DNA of 64,000 bases from Allorhizobium ampelinum S4 (lineage in GTDB: Bacteria > Pseudomonadota > Alphaproteobacteria > Rhizobiales > Rhizobiaceae). Shown piece by piece: positions 47,140-57,664 of the stretch. Position 1 is the stretch's first letter. Each line of letters opens with the position of its first letter. The stretch covers positions 2,359,001 to 2,423,000 of the forward strand of contig NC_011989.1 in assembly GCF_000016285.1 (NCBI RefSeq). The letters run 5' to 3'. The notes beneath the pieces were generated by a model, which was not told where the DNA came from, did no database searches, and saw only the letters and a list, made by a program, of their open reading frames with translations. The translations under genes were made by a program, and so were the position numbers.

Positions 47140-48074
47140 GTCTCTTTCTCCGCCTTGGCGAGGGCCTTGGCGCGAGCCGTCACCGCAGCTTGACGGCGCA
47201 CCAGCGCCTCAGGCGTCAATTGGACGGTCATGCGGTCTGAAAGGCGCAGGTCGACAGCAGCGATGTCGCGGTCCAGCAATTGGTGATCCGCTTCCATCTT
47301 CGCCAGACGCGCCATGGCGCCATCGACATCGTCTTCAGGCAACTTCACCACGACGCCATTGTCGAGATAGAGATCCCAGCGACGGCTGGCGACGCGAACA
47401 TAAGCTTTGACGCGACCGGTAATCTGAGGCCAGGTCGAAAACTCTCCGGCGATATCCTGGGCTGCCACTTCGGCATCACGGCCAACGAACAGCGGCAGGG
47501 TGGCAAATTTATTGTCACGCAGCGGCGCGATGATGCTGCCGCTCTTTTCGATCAGCGACAGGTCGGTGCCATGCTGCCAGATACCATAGGCCTCGCGCTC
47601 CTTGATATTCACCTCGATGGTGCGCGGATAGATCTTGCGAACCTCGACTTGCTCTACCCAGGGGAGATCGGCCACCTTGCGGCGCGCGTCATCGGCGTCG
47701 ATAGCCACCAGGGAGGTAGCACCATCCAGACCCAGCGATTGCAGCACATCGATTTCGGATGTGTGAACATTGCCCGACAGCTTGACGTCTTCAACCGCAA
47801 AACCTGCCGTCGAGGTCATCGCCTCGGCAAAGTCCGGCCAGTGGCCACCCTTGACGATGCCGTAACCACCGACAGCAACAATATAGGCCGCGAAGGAAAC
47901 CTTCCCGAGATGTTCCGGCACAGCCACCCTGCCCGAGCAGAGGGCGACGACGAACCGCATCAGCCGGCGAACCGGGCGCGGCAATGCCATCAAGCCATCA
48001 TCCGCCAGGCTGGGCGCGCGATAAGGTGCAGCCTTGCTGCCCTTTGCAGATTTTTTGCCGCTCACCGTGAACAC
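47136..48074 (-). CDS. ftsQ: Cell division protein FtsQ
   Basis: A bitopic membrane protein of 312 residues in the divisome FtsQLB subcomplex. A basic cytosolic N-terminus, one helix ([14 protein letters not shown]) and the POTRA domain ([21 protein letters not shown] ... [30 protein letters not shown]) are clear. It starts at GTG 48074 with GGAGG seven bases upstream; this lies inside the ddl 3' end, a 13-base overlap. Confidence 0.94.
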   Translation of the reverse strand: MFTVSGKKSAKGSKAAPYRAPSLADDGLMALPRPVRRLMRFVVALCSGRVAVPEHLGKVSFAAYIVAVGGYGIVKGGHWPDFAEAMTSTAGFAVEDVKLSGNVHTSEIDVLQSLGLDGATSLVAIDADDARRKVADLPWVEQVEVRKIYPRTIEVNIKEREAYGIWQHGTDLSLIEKSGSIIAPLRDNKFATLPLFVGRDAEVAAQDIAGEFSTWPQITGRVKAYVRVASRRWDLYLDNGVVVKLPEDDVDGAMARLAKMEADHQLLDRDIAAVDLRLSDRMTVQLTPEALVRRQAAVTARAKALAKAEKET

Positions 48075-48988
48075 GACGCATCCTCCACCATCCAGCTGAC
48101 GAATTCACCAAAGGAAATGCCCGCATGCGCAGCCATTTCAGGCACAAGCGAGGTTGGCGTCATGCCCGGCTGGGTATTCACTTCCAGCCAGATCAAGTCG
48201 CCATCTTCAGAAAAACGGTCGTCGTAACGGAAGTCGGACCGACTGACGCCACGGCACCCGATCGCGTTATGGGCCCTGACAGACAAGTCTTGTATTTTTT
48301 GGTAAATTTTCGGTGAAAGTTGCGCCGGAATGACGTGAGTCGACCCCCCTGCTGCGTATTTGGAGTCGTAATCGTAGAATGTATTGGCCTTGGCGATCAC
48401 CTCGGTCACAGCCAGCGCCTTGCCATCCATGACACCGCATGTCAGTTCGCGGCCAGCCACATAGGATTCGACCATGACGGTATCGCCATAGCGCCACTCC
48501 GACGAGCCAAGGATCTGCGGCGGATGCGACTGATCTTCCTTGACGATCACCACGCCGAAACTGGAACCTTCCCGAACCGGCTTGACGACGTAAGGCGGCT
48601 CGATCGGATGAACATTGCCGATCTCAAAGCGCGACATTTGCCGGGCGAAAGCCACGGGAATGCCCGCCGCCGCCGCCACGATCTTTGCCTGCGTCTTGTC
48701 CATGGCAAGCGCCGAGGCCAGCACACCGGAATGCGTATAGGGAATGGAGAGGTATTCAAGGATACCCTGAATGGTGCCGTCTTCGCCGAAAGGACCATGC
48801 AAAGCATTGAAGACCACATCAGGCTTCAAGTCATGAAGCACGCTGGCGATATCGCGGGTGACATCGACCCGTGTCACGCGGTAGCCGTGCTCCTCAAGCG
48901 CCGATGCGCAAGGGGCGCCAGAGGCGAGGCTGACAGGCCGCTCCGACGAAAATCCTCCCAGCAATACGGCAACATGCTTCTTAGCCAT
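48062..48988 (-). CDS. ddl: D-alanine--D-alanine ligase
   Basis: An ATP-grasp ligase of 308 residues, of the DdlB class, that makes the D-Ala-D-Ala dipeptide for UDP-MurNAc-pentapeptide. Motifs include [49 protein letters not shown] and [20 protein letters not shown]. The ribosome site is weak. First gene of the ddl-ftsQ-ftsA-ftsZ group, downstream of a CtrA-like box. Confidence 0.96.
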   Translation of the reverse strand: MAKKHVAVLLGGFSSERPVSLASGAPCASALEEHGYRVTRVDVTRDIASVLHDLKPDVVFNALHGPFGEDGTIQGILEYLSIPYTHSGVLASALAMDKTQAKIVAAAAGIPVAFARQMSRFEIGNVHPIEPPYVVKPVREGSSFGVVIVKEDQSHPPQILGSSEWRYGDTVMVESYVAGRELTCGVMDGKALAVTEVIAKANTFYDYDSKYAAGGSTHVIPAQLSPKIYQKIQDLSVRAHNAIGCRGVSRSDFRYDDRFSEDGDLIWLEVNTQPGMTPTSLVPEMAAHAGISFGEFVSWMVEDASCSR

Positions 48989-49096
48989 TCACGCACCCAA
49001 ACAAAACAATCGCGGTTTTCCGCCTTACCTTTGCGCCCGACTTGCGGCGCGAATCGCGCCGGTTCATGCACCTGACATGATAAAACGCCATTAAGG

Positions 49097-49111
49097 TTAA
49101 CGAACCGTTTA
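49097..49111 (-). promoter_or_regulatory. Candidate CtrA box upstream of ddl-ftsQAZ
   Basis: Minus-strand TAAA-N7-TTAAC is one base from the CtrA consensus TTAA-N7-TTAA. TTAACCTTAA follows directly and another GTTAAC lies nearby. It lies about 110 bases before ddl. CtrA controls ftsQAZ in other alphaproteobacteria. By consensus only. Confidence 0.35.
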
Positions 49112-49224
49112 CAGGTGTTAACGAGCAAAAATTACTTTTGTTTTTCTGGGAGTTATCGAAGGGCGCCCGAGGGGTTCGGCCCCAAGATGCAAGGCGCAGG
49201 GCTGTATTGAAGGAGGTCGTTCCG

Positions 49225-49299
49225 ATGGGTGAAAAAAGAAGACAGCCTACCGGCTACCGTCAGCGACATGAGGGCCGGAACAACAAAAAGCCGTGCTGA
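49225..49299 (+). CDS. Possible 24-residue basic peptide
   Basis: A short frame starting MGEKRRQPTGYRQRHEG and ending NKKPC. Nine of 24 residues are Lys or Arg. The case for it is a very good ribosome site (AGGAGG, eight bases before ATG). Its last codons overlap the hairpin at 49288-49331. No homologue is known to me and a chance frame is possible. Confidence 0.35.
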   Translation: MGEKRRQPTGYRQRHEGRNNKKPC

Positions 49300-49331
49300 G
49301 GGACAGACGAGATCCCTGTGCAGCACGGCTT
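49285..49331 (-). terminator. Terminator-like hairpin
   Basis: AAGCCGTGCTG and CAGCACGGCTT form a perfect 11-bp stem with an inner GGGA/TCCC. The minus strand continues TTTTTGTTG, so it suits leftward transcripts from the proline-rich gene at 49453-49713. Confidence 0.6.
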
Positions 49332-49452
49332 CGAATTCATCGATCACGTCAACCCGAACAGGTTCAAAGCGTAATCACGGCTTGGAAACATGCGAGCAGC
49401 CCAATACCGAAACGCAACTTAATACGTTTCGATCCGAGGCAGGACATCCGTA

Positions 49453-49713
49453 TCAGGGCTCCACAACGCCTGGAACGCGCCGTCCATCGGGAAGCCGGCA
49501 GCTGCATGGCGCGCCGGGTGGCAACGGCCTGCGAACCGGGCACACCAGCGGAGGCATGCCACGCCGTGGCGGCGGTGCGACACAGGATGGCGGTGGTGGC
49601 ATTGCGCCCGGACCCGGTGGCACAGGACCTGGGCCTGGTGGCGGCGGCGGCATTTGCGCAATGGCTTGTCCCGCCATCAGCACCATAGAACAGACAAACA
49701 GAAAACGTCTCAT
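49453..49713 (-). CDS. Proline-rich secreted small protein
   Basis: A protein of 86 residues. The signal peptide MRRFLFVCSMVLMAGQAIAQ is followed by MPPPPPGPGPVPPGPGAMPP, then a Cys-containing part (SCVAPPP, LVCPVRRPLPPGAPCSCRLPDG). Function unknown; perhaps cell-wall or envelope associated. GGAGAGG lies just before ATG 49713; the frame is open to 49752. It lies between murB and ddl. Confidence 0.65.
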   Translation of the reverse strand: MRRFLFVCSMVLMAGQAIAQMPPPPPGPGPVPPGPGAMPPPPSCVAPPPRRGMPPLVCPVRRPLPPGAPCSCRLPDGRRVPGVVEP

Positions 49714-50141
49714 AAAGCCTCTCCGGAAGCCGCACCGAATAAATCCTGTCATTAATGACTAAATCCTATCATTGATGACGGGAAAATATCGGAGCGATTA
49801 AGTCAATAAATCCCACAGGTTGCACTTGTCGACATCGCAATTATATAAATATTTTATAAACAACAACAATGATAAAAGTCAATCTAAACTTCGTTCGTCT
49901 AAAGGCACACATAGGTGAGCCGATCGGTCATCCTGATGGTTTTCGATGATTTTCAAGCGGTGTTCCTCGCATGAGGATTGACAAGGAAAACACCGCTTAT
50001 AGCGCCGAAATAAGCAGAACCAGTTGAAATTGCCCATGCAAATGCGTAAAGCCAACCGCTAACGACAAGTGCCGCATACTCTTTGAACGTACGGCACGAT
50101 TGCGAAAAACCACCATTGAACTCAAATTGGACCCCATCATC
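49714..50141. other. AT-rich intergenic region with a leader hairpin
   Basis: No gene seen in 428 bases. The stretch 49790-49900 is very AT-rich (ATTATATAAATATTTTATAA). At 49955-49998 AAGCGGTGTT pairs with AACACCGCTT (10 bp), enclosing a CCTC-GCAT-GAGG hairpin. A TTGACA lies within that loop. The two divergent genes must both be driven from here. Confidence 0.45.
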
Positions 50142-51446
50142 ATGACTGATGCGATACGCACCGTATCGCCGTCCGCCGAGCCGCTGGCACCTGTTGCATT
50201 GAATTCCCCTGCACGAGTCCTGACGGCAAGCCTGGTCGGCACCACAATCGAATTCTTTGATTTCTACGTCTATGCAACGGCGGCCGTACTGGTTTTCCCG
50301 GCGCTGTTCTTCCCCAACAGCGATCCGATGACGGCTCTCCTGGCCTCGTTTGCAACCTTCTCCATCGCGTTTTTCGCCCGTCCGCTGGGCGCTGTGGTGT
50401 TCGGCCATTTCGGTGACCGTATCGGCCGCAAGACGACGCTGGTGGCGGCTCTGCTGACAATGGGCATTTCCACCGTGGTGATCGGACTCCTGCCGACCTA
50501 TGCGCAGATCGGCGTGTTTGCGCCGTTGCTGCTGGCGCTGTGCCGGTTCGGCCAGGGCTTTGGCCTTGGTGGCGAATGGGGTGGAGCCGTATTGCTGGCA
50601 ACCGAAAACGCCCCGGAAGGCAAGCGCAACTGGTATGCGATGTTCCCGCAGCTCGGCGCACCGGTTGGCTTATTCCTGTCCTCCGGCATTTTCTGGCTGC
50701 TGCTGCATGTGATTTCCAAGGACGACCTCATGGCCTGGGGCTGGCGTGTTCCGTTCCTGGCCTCCACCCTGCTGATCGTCATCGGTCTCTGGGTGCGTTT
50801 TTCGATTTCAGAAACACCAGCCTTTCAGAAAGCCATGGACGCCCATGAGCGGGTGGCCGTGCCCGTCGCCGAGATCTTTGGGAAGTACAAGCGCAGCCTG
50901 TTCCTTGGCACTTTCGTGGCGCTGGTGACGTTCGTGCTGTTCTACATCGGTACGGCCTGGCTGCTGTCCTACAATATCAAGGTCTTGCAGATCCCCTTCC
51001 TCGACGCTCTGGAAATCCAGATCATGAGTTCGGTGGTGTTCGGCATCTTCATTCCGCTGACAGCCAAGGTCGGCGACAAGATCGGTCGTCGCAAGGCGCT
51101 GATCGGCATTACCGTGATGATTGCCGGTTTCTCCTTCCTGCTGCCGGTTCTGCTGACCGCAGGTGAGACAGGCGTGGCGATCTTCGCCGCAGGCTCCATG
51201 GCCTTGATGGGCATGACCTACGCGCTGATCGGGGCTGCCCTGTCGGCCCCCTTCCCGACCAATGTTCGCTATACCGGCGCTTCGCTGACCTTCAACTTCG
51301 CAGGCATTGTCGGCGCGTCGCTGGCGCCCTATGCAGCCACCTGGCTCCAGGCCAATTACGGCATGGCCTATGTCGGCTACTATCTCGGCCTTGCCGCCGC
51401 GATCACGCTGGTCTGCATTCTCGCATCGCGTAAAGGTGAAGTTTAA
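50142..51446 (+). CDS. MFS transporter, metabolite:H+ symporter (MHS) family
   Basis: An inner-membrane symporter of 434 residues with about 12 helices. GTTIEFFDFYVYATAAVLVFP and the loop FGHFGDRIGRKTTL are hallmarks of the MHS group (ProP, ShiA, KgtP). VGDKIGRRKALIG is the repeat-2 counterpart. It may import an organic acid, betaine or shikimate-like compound; the substrate is unknown. The first ATG in frame is 50142 with only a weak GGACC upstream; the frame is open to a TTG at 50100. It lies against the strand of the dcw cluster and splits murB from ddl. Confidence 0.9.
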   Translation: MTDAIRTVSPSAEPLAPVALNSPARVLTASLVGTTIEFFDFYVYATAAVLVFPALFFPNSDPMTALLASFATFSIAFFARPLGAVVFGHFGDRIGRKTTLVAALLTMGISTVVIGLLPTYAQIGVFAPLLLALCRFGQGFGLGGEWGGAVLLATENAPEGKRNWYAMFPQLGAPVGLFLSSGIFWLLLHVISKDDLMAWGWRVPFLASTLLIVIGLWVRFSISETPAFQKAMDAHERVAVPVAEIFGKYKRSLFLGTFVALVTFVLFYIGTAWLLSYNIKVLQIPFLDALEIQIMSSVVFGIFIPLTAKVGDKIGRRKALIGITVMIAGFSFLLPVLLTAGETGVAIFAAGSMALMGMTYALIGAALSAPFPTNVRYTGASLTFNFAGIVGASLAPYAATWLQANYGMAYVGYYLGLAAAITLVCILASRKGEV

Positions 51447-51451
51447 CGTGT

Positions 51452-51475
51452 CGATGCCCGGCTTGCCGGGCATCG
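51452..51475 (+). terminator. Short hairpin after the MFS gene
   Basis: CGATGCCCGGC and GCCGGGCATCG pair perfectly around TT, five bases after the stop, without a T-run. It may protect the mRNA end or pause polymerase before the terminator at 51506. Confidence 0.4.
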
Positions 51476-51505
51476 AATGCAAAGTTGAATCAGATTCTGA
51501 ACAAT

Positions 51506-51546
51506 AAAAAACGCCGCCAAGTGATTCACTTGGCGGCGTTTTTTAT
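51506..51546. terminator. Bidirectional Rho-independent terminator
   Basis: AAAAAACGCCGCCAAGTGA faces its complement ending in a T-run, so both strands have U-tails. It separates convergent MFS and murB transcripts. Confidence 0.88.
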
Positions 51547-51562
51547 TAATTAGCCGTTTCGT

Positions 51563-52537
51563 TTATTCGCTTGTCACGCCCATGAACGGCTTCACTTCGC
51601 TGCCAGGCATGAACAGGCCGAGACGCTTGATTTCCCATTGCAGCTTGATGCCGGACTGTTCGAATACCTGACCACGGATTGTCTCGCCCAGATATTCAAG
51701 ATCATAGGCCGTGGCATGGCCGACATTGATCATGAAATTGCAATGCAGCGACGACATTTGTGCGCCGCCTATCATCAGACCGCGTCCACCAACTTCGTCG
51801 ATCAATTCCCAGGCGGAATGGCCTTCCGGGTTTTTGAAGGTCGAGCCACCAGTCTTTTCCTTCACAGGCTGCACGGTTTCGCGGTGCTGGCGCACGGCGT
51901 CCATTTCAGCCCGGATCGCCGATTTCTCCTGGGAGAAACCTTCAAACAATCCGCTAATGAAGATCAAACCTTCCGGCGCTGAGGAGTGACGGTAGCCATA
52001 GCCCATATCAGCCTTGGACAGCACATGCAGATTGCCCTGGCGATCCACGGCCTCGACCTCGATGACCCGCTCTGCCGTCTCGCCACCATTGGCACCGGCA
52101 TTCATCCTGAGTGCGCCGCCAATCGAGCCGGGAATGCCGTAGTAGAACGCGAACCCGCCGATATTATTGTCCATCGCCATGGCGGCGATATGCTTGTCCG
52201 GGCAGATGGCACCAGCGCGGATGCGATTTTCGCCTTCCAGCTCAAGGCCGCCAAACCCCTTAGCCGACAGGCGGATCACCACGCCGGGAATGCCGCCATC
52301 TCGCACCAGCAGGTTGGAGCCGACGCCGACCACGGTGAGCGGCACATCATCGGGTAGCAGTTTCAGGAAGGTGACCAGATCGTCCCTGTCATGCGGCTGA
52401 AACATCAGTTCCGCCAAACCGCCCGCCTGGAACCACGTCACGCGGTCCATCGGCGCGTCCGGCGTCAACCGTCCCCGCAGCGCATCCACACCCGGCCCCA
52501 AGCGGGCCAGCAGCTTTTCCCCATCCACCTGTTTCAT
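51563..52537 (-). CDS. murB: UDP-N-acetylenolpyruvoylglucosamine reductase
   Basis: An FAD enzyme of 324 residues that reduces enolpyruvyl-UDP-GlcNAc to UDP-MurNAc. [20 protein letters not shown] and [16 protein letters not shown] bind FAD, and the catalytic Ser is in [10 protein letters not shown]. The start [10 protein letters not shown] at 52537 overlaps the murC stop (ATGA); the longer frame is within murC. Last gene of the first dcw block. Confidence 0.96.
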   Translation of the reverse strand: MKQVDGEKLLARLGPGVDALRGRLTPDAPMDRVTWFQAGGLAELMFQPHDRDDLVTFLKLLPDDVPLTVVGVGSNLLVRDGGIPGVVIRLSAKGFGGLELEGENRIRAGAICPDKHIAAMAMDNNIGGFAFYYGIPGSIGGALRMNAGANGGETAERVIEVEAVDRQGNLHVLSKADMGYGYRHSSAPEGLIFISGLFEGFSQEKSAIRAEMDAVRQHRETVQPVKEKTGGSTFKNPEGHSAWELIDEVGGRGLMIGGAQMSSLHCNFMINVGHATAYDLEYLGETIRGQVFEQSGIKLQWEIKRLGLFMPGSEVKPFMGVTSE

Positions 52538-53949
52538 TCCGATTTTCCCGAAAGCGCTTGCAATTCTGAAGGCAGCGCCGCTGCCCATTGTGTAATATTT
52601 CCAGCCCCCAACAGGACCACAAAATCACCCGGCTGTGCAATGGTCGAAATAATTCCGGCCAGCTGATCCGGCGAGGCCAGATAGCGCACATCCCGATGAC
52701 CGCCCGACCGGATGCGCGACACCAGCGCCTCAGAATCGATGCCCTCGATGGGATCTTCTCCCGCAGCATAAACTGGCGACAACAGAATACTATCGGCATC
52801 GTTGAAGCAATTGGCGAAATCCTCGAATAGACTCGACAAACGCGAGAAGCGATGCGGCTGATGCACGGCGATGATCCGCCCCTTGCAGCTCTCCCGCGCC
52901 GCCTTAAGCACCGCCTTGATTTCCACCGGATGGTGGCCGTAATCGTCAAACACCTGCACGCCATTCCAGGTGCCGGTCAGGGTGAAGCGCCGCTTGACGC
53001 CACCGAAGGTGGACAGACCCTTGCGGATTGCTTCCTCGGAAATATCCAGCCGGTTGGCCACCGCAATCGCCGCGCAGGCATTGGAAATATTGTGGCGGCC
53101 CGGCATCGGCAGAGTCAGGTCTTTGAAGCTAAAGACACGGCCCGTGCGGCGACGGCGGATTTCCACATCGAAAATCGACTTGGTGCCTTCGTTGCGCACA
53201 TTGAAAAAACGCACATCGGCCTGCGGATTTTCGCCATAGGTGACAACCTTGCGGTCTTCGATCCGGCCAACCAGCGCCTGCACTTCAGGGTGATCGAGGC
53301 ACATGACCCCAAAACCGTAGAAAGGCACATTCTCGACGAACTGGCGAAACGCGGCCCGCACGGCGTCAAAATTGCCGTAATGGTCCAGATGCTCAGGGTC
53401 GATATTGGTGACGACAGCCACATCGGCGGGCAGCTTCAGGAAGGTGCCGTCCGATTCGTCGGCCTCGACCACCATCCACTCACCCTCGCCCATGCGGGCA
53501 TTGGTGCCATAGGCATTGATGATACCGCCATTGATCACAGTCGGGTCGAGCTGGCCTGCCTCAAGCAGCGCCGCCACCATTGAGGTGGTCGTCGTCTTGC
53601 CATGCGTGCCGCCGATGGCGATGGCATTGCGGAACCGCATCAACTCGGCCAGCATTTCGGCCCGGCGAACCACCGGCAGCAGCTTTTCACGCGCAGCCAC
53701 CAGCTCGGGATTGCTTTTCTTGATGGCGGTGGAAACGACAACAACCTCGGCATCGCCCAGGTTCTCCGGCTTGTGGCCGACAAACACCTCAATGCCCTTG
53801 GCGCGCAAGCGCTGCACATTGGCGCTTTCAGCCTGGTCCGATCCCTGTACCCGATGGCCGAGATTGTGCAGCACTTCGGCAATGCCGCTCATACCGATCC
53901 CGCCGATCCCGATGAAATGCACCAGACCGATGCTCTTCGGCATTTTCAT
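52534..53949 (-). CDS. murC: UDP-N-acetylmuramate--L-alanine ligase
   Basis: An ATP-dependent ligase of 471 residues that adds L-Ala to UDP-MurNAc. [21 protein letters not shown] starts the UDP-binding domain; [13 protein letters not shown] is the ATP P-loop; [17 protein letters not shown] and [12 protein letters not shown] are family segments. It overlaps murG upstream and murB downstream by four bases each. Confidence 0.97.
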   Translation of the reverse strand: MKMPKSIGLVHFIGIGGIGMSGIAEVLHNLGHRVQGSDQAESANVQRLRAKGIEVFVGHKPENLGDAEVVVVSTAIKKSNPELVAAREKLLPVVRRAEMLAELMRFRNAIAIGGTHGKTTTTSMVAALLEAGQLDPTVINGGIINAYGTNARMGEGEWMVVEADESDGTFLKLPADVAVVTNIDPEHLDHYGNFDAVRAAFRQFVENVPFYGFGVMCLDHPEVQALVGRIEDRKVVTYGENPQADVRFFNVRNEGTKSIFDVEIRRRRTGRVFSFKDLTLPMPGRHNISNACAAIAVANRLDISEEAIRKGLSTFGGVKRRFTLTGTWNGVQVFDDYGHHPVEIKAVLKAARESCKGRIIAVHQPHRFSRLSSLFEDFANCFNDADSILLSPVYAAGEDPIEGIDSEALVSRIRSGGHRDVRYLASPDQLAGIISTIAQPGDFVVLLGAGNITQWAAALPSELQALSGKSE

Positions 53950-55067
53950 GCTTTCACGTCCTTTAAAGTCTTTAGGTTCTTACCTTCGGCAATAGTCTGA
54001 ACCAGATCAGCAAGCAAGCCTGCTGCTTCCGGTTGTCCCGCACTTCGCGCCGAGGCAGCCATTTGGGCCAGCTTGGCCGGGCTGGTCATCCAGTCCTTCA
54101 ACAGTGCCGACAGTTTTTCCGGCGTCAAATCCGATTGTGGCACGACAACCGCCCCGCCCTGACCGGAAATCGCCGCCGCATTGGCGGCCTGATCGTGATC
54201 CAGCGCATAGGGATAGGGCACCAGCACCGCAGGGCGGCCAATGACGCCAAGCTCCGACACGGTCGATGCGCCGGAGCGGGAAATAACCATTTGCGATGTG
54301 GCGATCCGCTCGGCCATATCGCCAAAGAACGGCGAAACCGACGCGGGAACCTTGAGCTTCTCATAGAGCGCTTTCACCCGGTCGGCATCTTCAGGCCGCG
54401 CCTGCTGGGTGATGCGCAGGCGCGCGCGCAACACGTCGTCCAGAATGCAGATGGCGCTTGGCACAGCATTGGAAAAATGCTGGGCGCCCTGGCTGCCGCC
54501 AAACACCACAAGCTCAAATGGATCGCCATCGCCGGACGGCTGATAATCCGTCTCGGAGGCCGCCAATACCGCAGGCCGCACCGGATTACCTGTCACCACA
54601 GTTTTGTCGGCATAGGCACCGCCCGCTGGCAAGAAGCCACCGGCAATGGCCTTGACCCTTGGGGCCAGAAACCGGTTGGCCCGGCCCATGACGGCATTCT
54701 GCTCATGGATAACGGTTGCAACACCAAGCGCGCGCGCCGCCAACAACGGCGGAATGGTCGGATAGCCACCAAAGCCGATGACCACAAGTGGTTTTAAGCC
54801 AGCAATTAACGAGCGGGCGGCACGGTAGCCGCGCCACAGTGTCAGCAGCGCTTTCGCGATGGCAACAGGATTTTTCGAGCCTATGGTAGCAGAAGGTACG
54901 ACATGGATGGCGTCGGCTGGAAACTTGCCCGCATAGCGTTCGGCGCGGCTATCCGTCACCAGATGCACGCTATAGCCCCTGGCTCTCAGTTCATGAGCCA
55001 GCGCTTCAGCCGGAAACAAATGGCCGCCGGTTCCCCCGGCGGCAAGAAGAATGAGACCCTTGGTCAT
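53946..55067 (-). CDS. murG: Lipid II synthase MurG (GlcNAc transferase)
   Basis: A peripheral membrane glycosyltransferase of 373 residues that turns lipid I into lipid II. Seen are [69 protein letters not shown] and [31 protein letters not shown]. It lies 18 bases after ftsW. Confidence 0.97.
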   Translation of the reverse strand: MTKGLILLAAGGTGGHLFPAEALAHELRARGYSVHLVTDSRAERYAGKFPADAIHVVPSATIGSKNPVAIAKALLTLWRGYRAARSLIAGLKPLVVIGFGGYPTIPPLLAARALGVATVIHEQNAVMGRANRFLAPRVKAIAGGFLPAGGAYADKTVVTGNPVRPAVLAASETDYQPSGDGDPFELVVFGGSQGAQHFSNAVPSAICILDDVLRARLRITQQARPEDADRVKALYEKLKVPASVSPFFGDMAERIATSQMVISRSGASTVSELGVIGRPAVLVPYPYALDHDQAANAAAISGQGGAVVVPQSDLTPEKLSALLKDWMTSPAKLAQMAASARSAGQPEAAGLLADLVQTIAEGKNLKTLKDVKA

Positions 55068-55085
55068 GATTTACTCCGCTGGCCC

Positions 55086-56240
55086 CTATTCTGCTGGAAC
55101 ACCCTGGACCGACCTGAACAAGCGTCGCTCCTGTGAGCGCTTTTCAGGCCGGTGGCGGGTCAGCGCCAGAATGAAGCCCGCTGTGACCCCAATCGCCACC
55201 ATGGAAGACCCACCATAGGAGATCAAGGGCAGCGTCATGCCCTTGGCCGGCAGAAGTTCCAGGTTGACGCCGATATTGATCATCGACTGCACGCCGATTT
55301 GCAGGATCAACCCGGCCACCGCAAAACGGTTGAAGTCGTTGCGCTCGCGAAAGGCATGGCCAAGGCCGCGAATAACCAGAAAGGCGAAGATCGACACCAG
55401 CAGCAGGCAGAAAATAATGCCGAACTCCTCGGCGGCGACCGAAAAGATAAAGTCGGTATGGGCATCGGGAATGATCCGCTTGACAATGCCTTCACCCGGC
55501 CCGACGCCGAACCAATTGCCTCGAATGATCGCCTCACGCGCCGTATCCACCTGGAACGTATCGCCCTCGCCGGTCAGGAAGCGGTCGATACGGCCAGCCA
55601 CGTGCGGCATAGTATAATAGGCAATTGTCGAACCGGCGCCGCCGACCAGGGCCAGCACGATGATGAAGATCCACGGCACGCCCGCCATGAAGAACATGCC
55701 GCTCCACACGACAGAGGTCAGGATGGTCTGGCCGAAATCCGGCTGAACCATCAACAGCGCCACGACGACCATGAACAGCAGGATGGCAAAGAAATTGCCG
55801 GGAATATCAGGCTGGCGGGCATGTTCGGCAAACAGCCAGGCACAAACCACCACGAAGGCGGGCTTCATGAATTCTGAAGGCTGGATCGACAGGCTGCCGA
55901 AATTGATCCAGCGATGCGCACCCTTGACCTCCGGTCCGAAGAACAGCGCCAGGATCATCAGGGCAATCGAGGCAAGCAGGATGAGGACGGCGGCGCGGCG
56001 CACCTGCCGGGGCGACAGGAAGGACAGGCCGACCATGGTCGCAAGGCAGGGAATGGTAAAGGCCGCCTGACGGCGCACGAAGTGGAAGCTGTCCAGCCCG
56101 ATGCGCTCGGCCACCGCTGGCGACGCGGCAAAGGACAGCATGAAGCCGATGCCCAGAAGCACGATGAATGTTACCAGAAAGAGCCGGTCGATGGTCCAGA
56201 ACCAATCCGCCAAAGCTCCACGTTCTGCACGGCTTACCAT
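55086..56240 (-). CDS. ftsW: Peptidoglycan polymerase FtsW
   Basis: A SEDS-family glycosyltransferase of 384 residues with about ten helices, which polymerises lipid II at the septum with FtsI. Landmarks are GAHRWINFGSLSIQPSEFMKPAF, QPDFGQTILTSVVWSGMFF and LPLISYGGSSMVA. It begins one base after the murD stop. Confidence 0.96.
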   Translation of the reverse strand: MVSRAERGALADWFWTIDRLFLVTFIVLLGIGFMLSFAASPAVAERIGLDSFHFVRRQAAFTIPCLATMVGLSFLSPRQVRRAAVLILLASIALMILALFFGPEVKGAHRWINFGSLSIQPSEFMKPAFVVVCAWLFAEHARQPDIPGNFFAILLFMVVVALLMVQPDFGQTILTSVVWSGMFFMAGVPWIFIIVLALVGGAGSTIAYYTMPHVAGRIDRFLTGEGDTFQVDTAREAIIRGNWFGVGPGEGIVKRIIPDAHTDFIFSVAAEEFGIIFCLLLVSIFAFLVIRGLGHAFRERNDFNRFAVAGLILQIGVQSMINIGVNLELLPAKGMTLPLISYGGSSMVAIGVTAGFILALTRHRPEKRSQERRLFRSVQGVPAE

Positions 56241-56241
56241 G

Positions 56242-57657
56242 TCATGTCTCTCCTGAAGCCTGTTGGATCAGCATCGTCACATCGTCAAGCCCGGCTACCA
56301 GCGAAACGAAGGCTTCGCCCCTGACTTCAAAATTCTTGTACTGGTCGAAGCTTGCGCAAGCCGGGGAAAGCATCACGGCAACCTCGCCGCCATTCCCATC
56401 GTCTTGCGCATCGGCGCTGGCATGGGCAAGCGCCCGGTCCAGCGTACCGGAAATCTCGTAAGCAACGGCATTGCCAAGCGTAGCCGCAAAGCCGGACGCT
56501 GCCTCGCCGATCAGATAGGCCTTGGCAATGCGCGGAAACAGCGGCGAAAGGCTGGCAATGCCACCCTGCTTGGGCAGGCCGCCAGCAATCCAGTAGATCC
56601 GCTCATAACTGGACAAGGCCGGTGCAGACGCCTCGGCATTGGTCGCCTTGCTGTCATTGACAAAGACCACATGTCCCCGCCGCCCAACCGGCTGCATCCG
56701 GTGCTTCAACCCTGCAAAGGAGGACAATCCGGCCTGAATCTGGTCTTTGGACAATCCCACCGCCATACAAGCGGCAATGGCCGCTGCCGCGTTCTGAGCA
56801 TTGTGGCTGCCACGCAGCGTGGCGATCCCGTTCAGGTCGGCAATCACCTCGGCGGCTCCACCAGAGCCACGCACAATCCGCTGGCCGTCATTGTAAAGAC
56901 CGTCGGTCAAAGGCTGGCCCTTGGAAATCCGCACGACCTCTTTGCCCGCCTCTTCCAAACGCTTGGCGATCTCAAGGCAATAGTCGTCATCGACGCCGAT
57001 GATCGCCACATCACTGCCTGAGACCAACCGCTCCTTCACAGCCGCATAATTTTCCATGCTGCCATGGCGGTCGAGATGGTCGGGGGTGAGGTTCAGGAGA
57101 ATGCCTGCCGTTGGATCAATGCCGGGGGCAAGATCAATCTGGTAGGATGAGCATTCCACTACATAATAACGATCAGGCGCGGGCGGCTCCAGGGTCAGCA
57201 CCGCCGTGCCGATATTGCCGCCGATCTGCACATCATAACCGTTGTGGCGCAGAATATGGCCAATCAGCGCCGTGGTGGTCGATTTGCCATTGGTGCCGGT
57301 AATGGCGATGAACGGGCAATCCGGGGCTTTCGCCTGCCGCTCGCGCACGAAAAGCTCGATATCGCCGATGATCTCGACGCCTGCTGCCCTTGCCAGATCC
57401 ACCGTCCAATGCGGCTTGGGATGGGTCAGCGGCACGCCCGGCGACAAAACAAAGGCGGAAAGCCCGCTCCAGTCGATCTGGCGTAGATCCCGTGCCTCCA
57501 GCCCTTCTGCCCGCGCTTTCTCAACGCTGTCAGGATTGTCATCCCAGACCGTCACCGCCGCACCCCCGGCCACCAGGGCGCGCGCCGTGGCAAGGCCGGA
57601 GCCGCCAAGCCCGAACAGGGCGACGCTGCGATCGGAAAAGCTTGAAACCGGGATCAT
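56242..57657 (-). CDS. murD: UDP-N-acetylmuramoylalanine--D-glutamate ligase
   Basis: A ligase of 471 residues that adds D-Glu. [18 protein letters not shown] is the UDP-binding start; [18 protein letters not shown] is the P-loop; [21 protein letters not shown] is the Mur signature; [22 protein letters not shown] is near the C-terminal domain. It lies seven bases after mraY. Confidence 0.97.
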   Translation of the reverse strand: MIPVSSFSDRSVALFGLGGSGLATARALVAGGAAVTVWDDNPDSVEKARAEGLEARDLRQIDWSGLSAFVLSPGVPLTHPKPHWTVDLARAAGVEIIGDIELFVRERQAKAPDCPFIAITGTNGKSTTTALIGHILRHNGYDVQIGGNIGTAVLTLEPPAPDRYYVVECSSYQIDLAPGIDPTAGILLNLTPDHLDRHGSMENYAAVKERLVSGSDVAIIGVDDDYCLEIAKRLEEAGKEVVRISKGQPLTDGLYNDGQRIVRGSGGAAEVIADLNGIATLRGSHNAQNAAAAIAACMAVGLSKDQIQAGLSSFAGLKHRMQPVGRRGHVVFVNDSKATNAEASAPALSSYERIYWIAGGLPKQGGIASLSPLFPRIAKAYLIGEAASGFAATLGNAVAYEISGTLDRALAHASADAQDDGNGGEVAVMLSPACASFDQYKNFEVRGEAFVSLVAGLDDVTMLIQQASGET

Positions 57658-57664
57658 CGCGCCC

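Noticed and set aside
49229..49762. Plus-strand glycine-rich frame of 177 codons
   Set aside because: The Gly runs are the complement of the proline codons of the secreted protein on the minus strand, which has a signal peptide and ribosome site.
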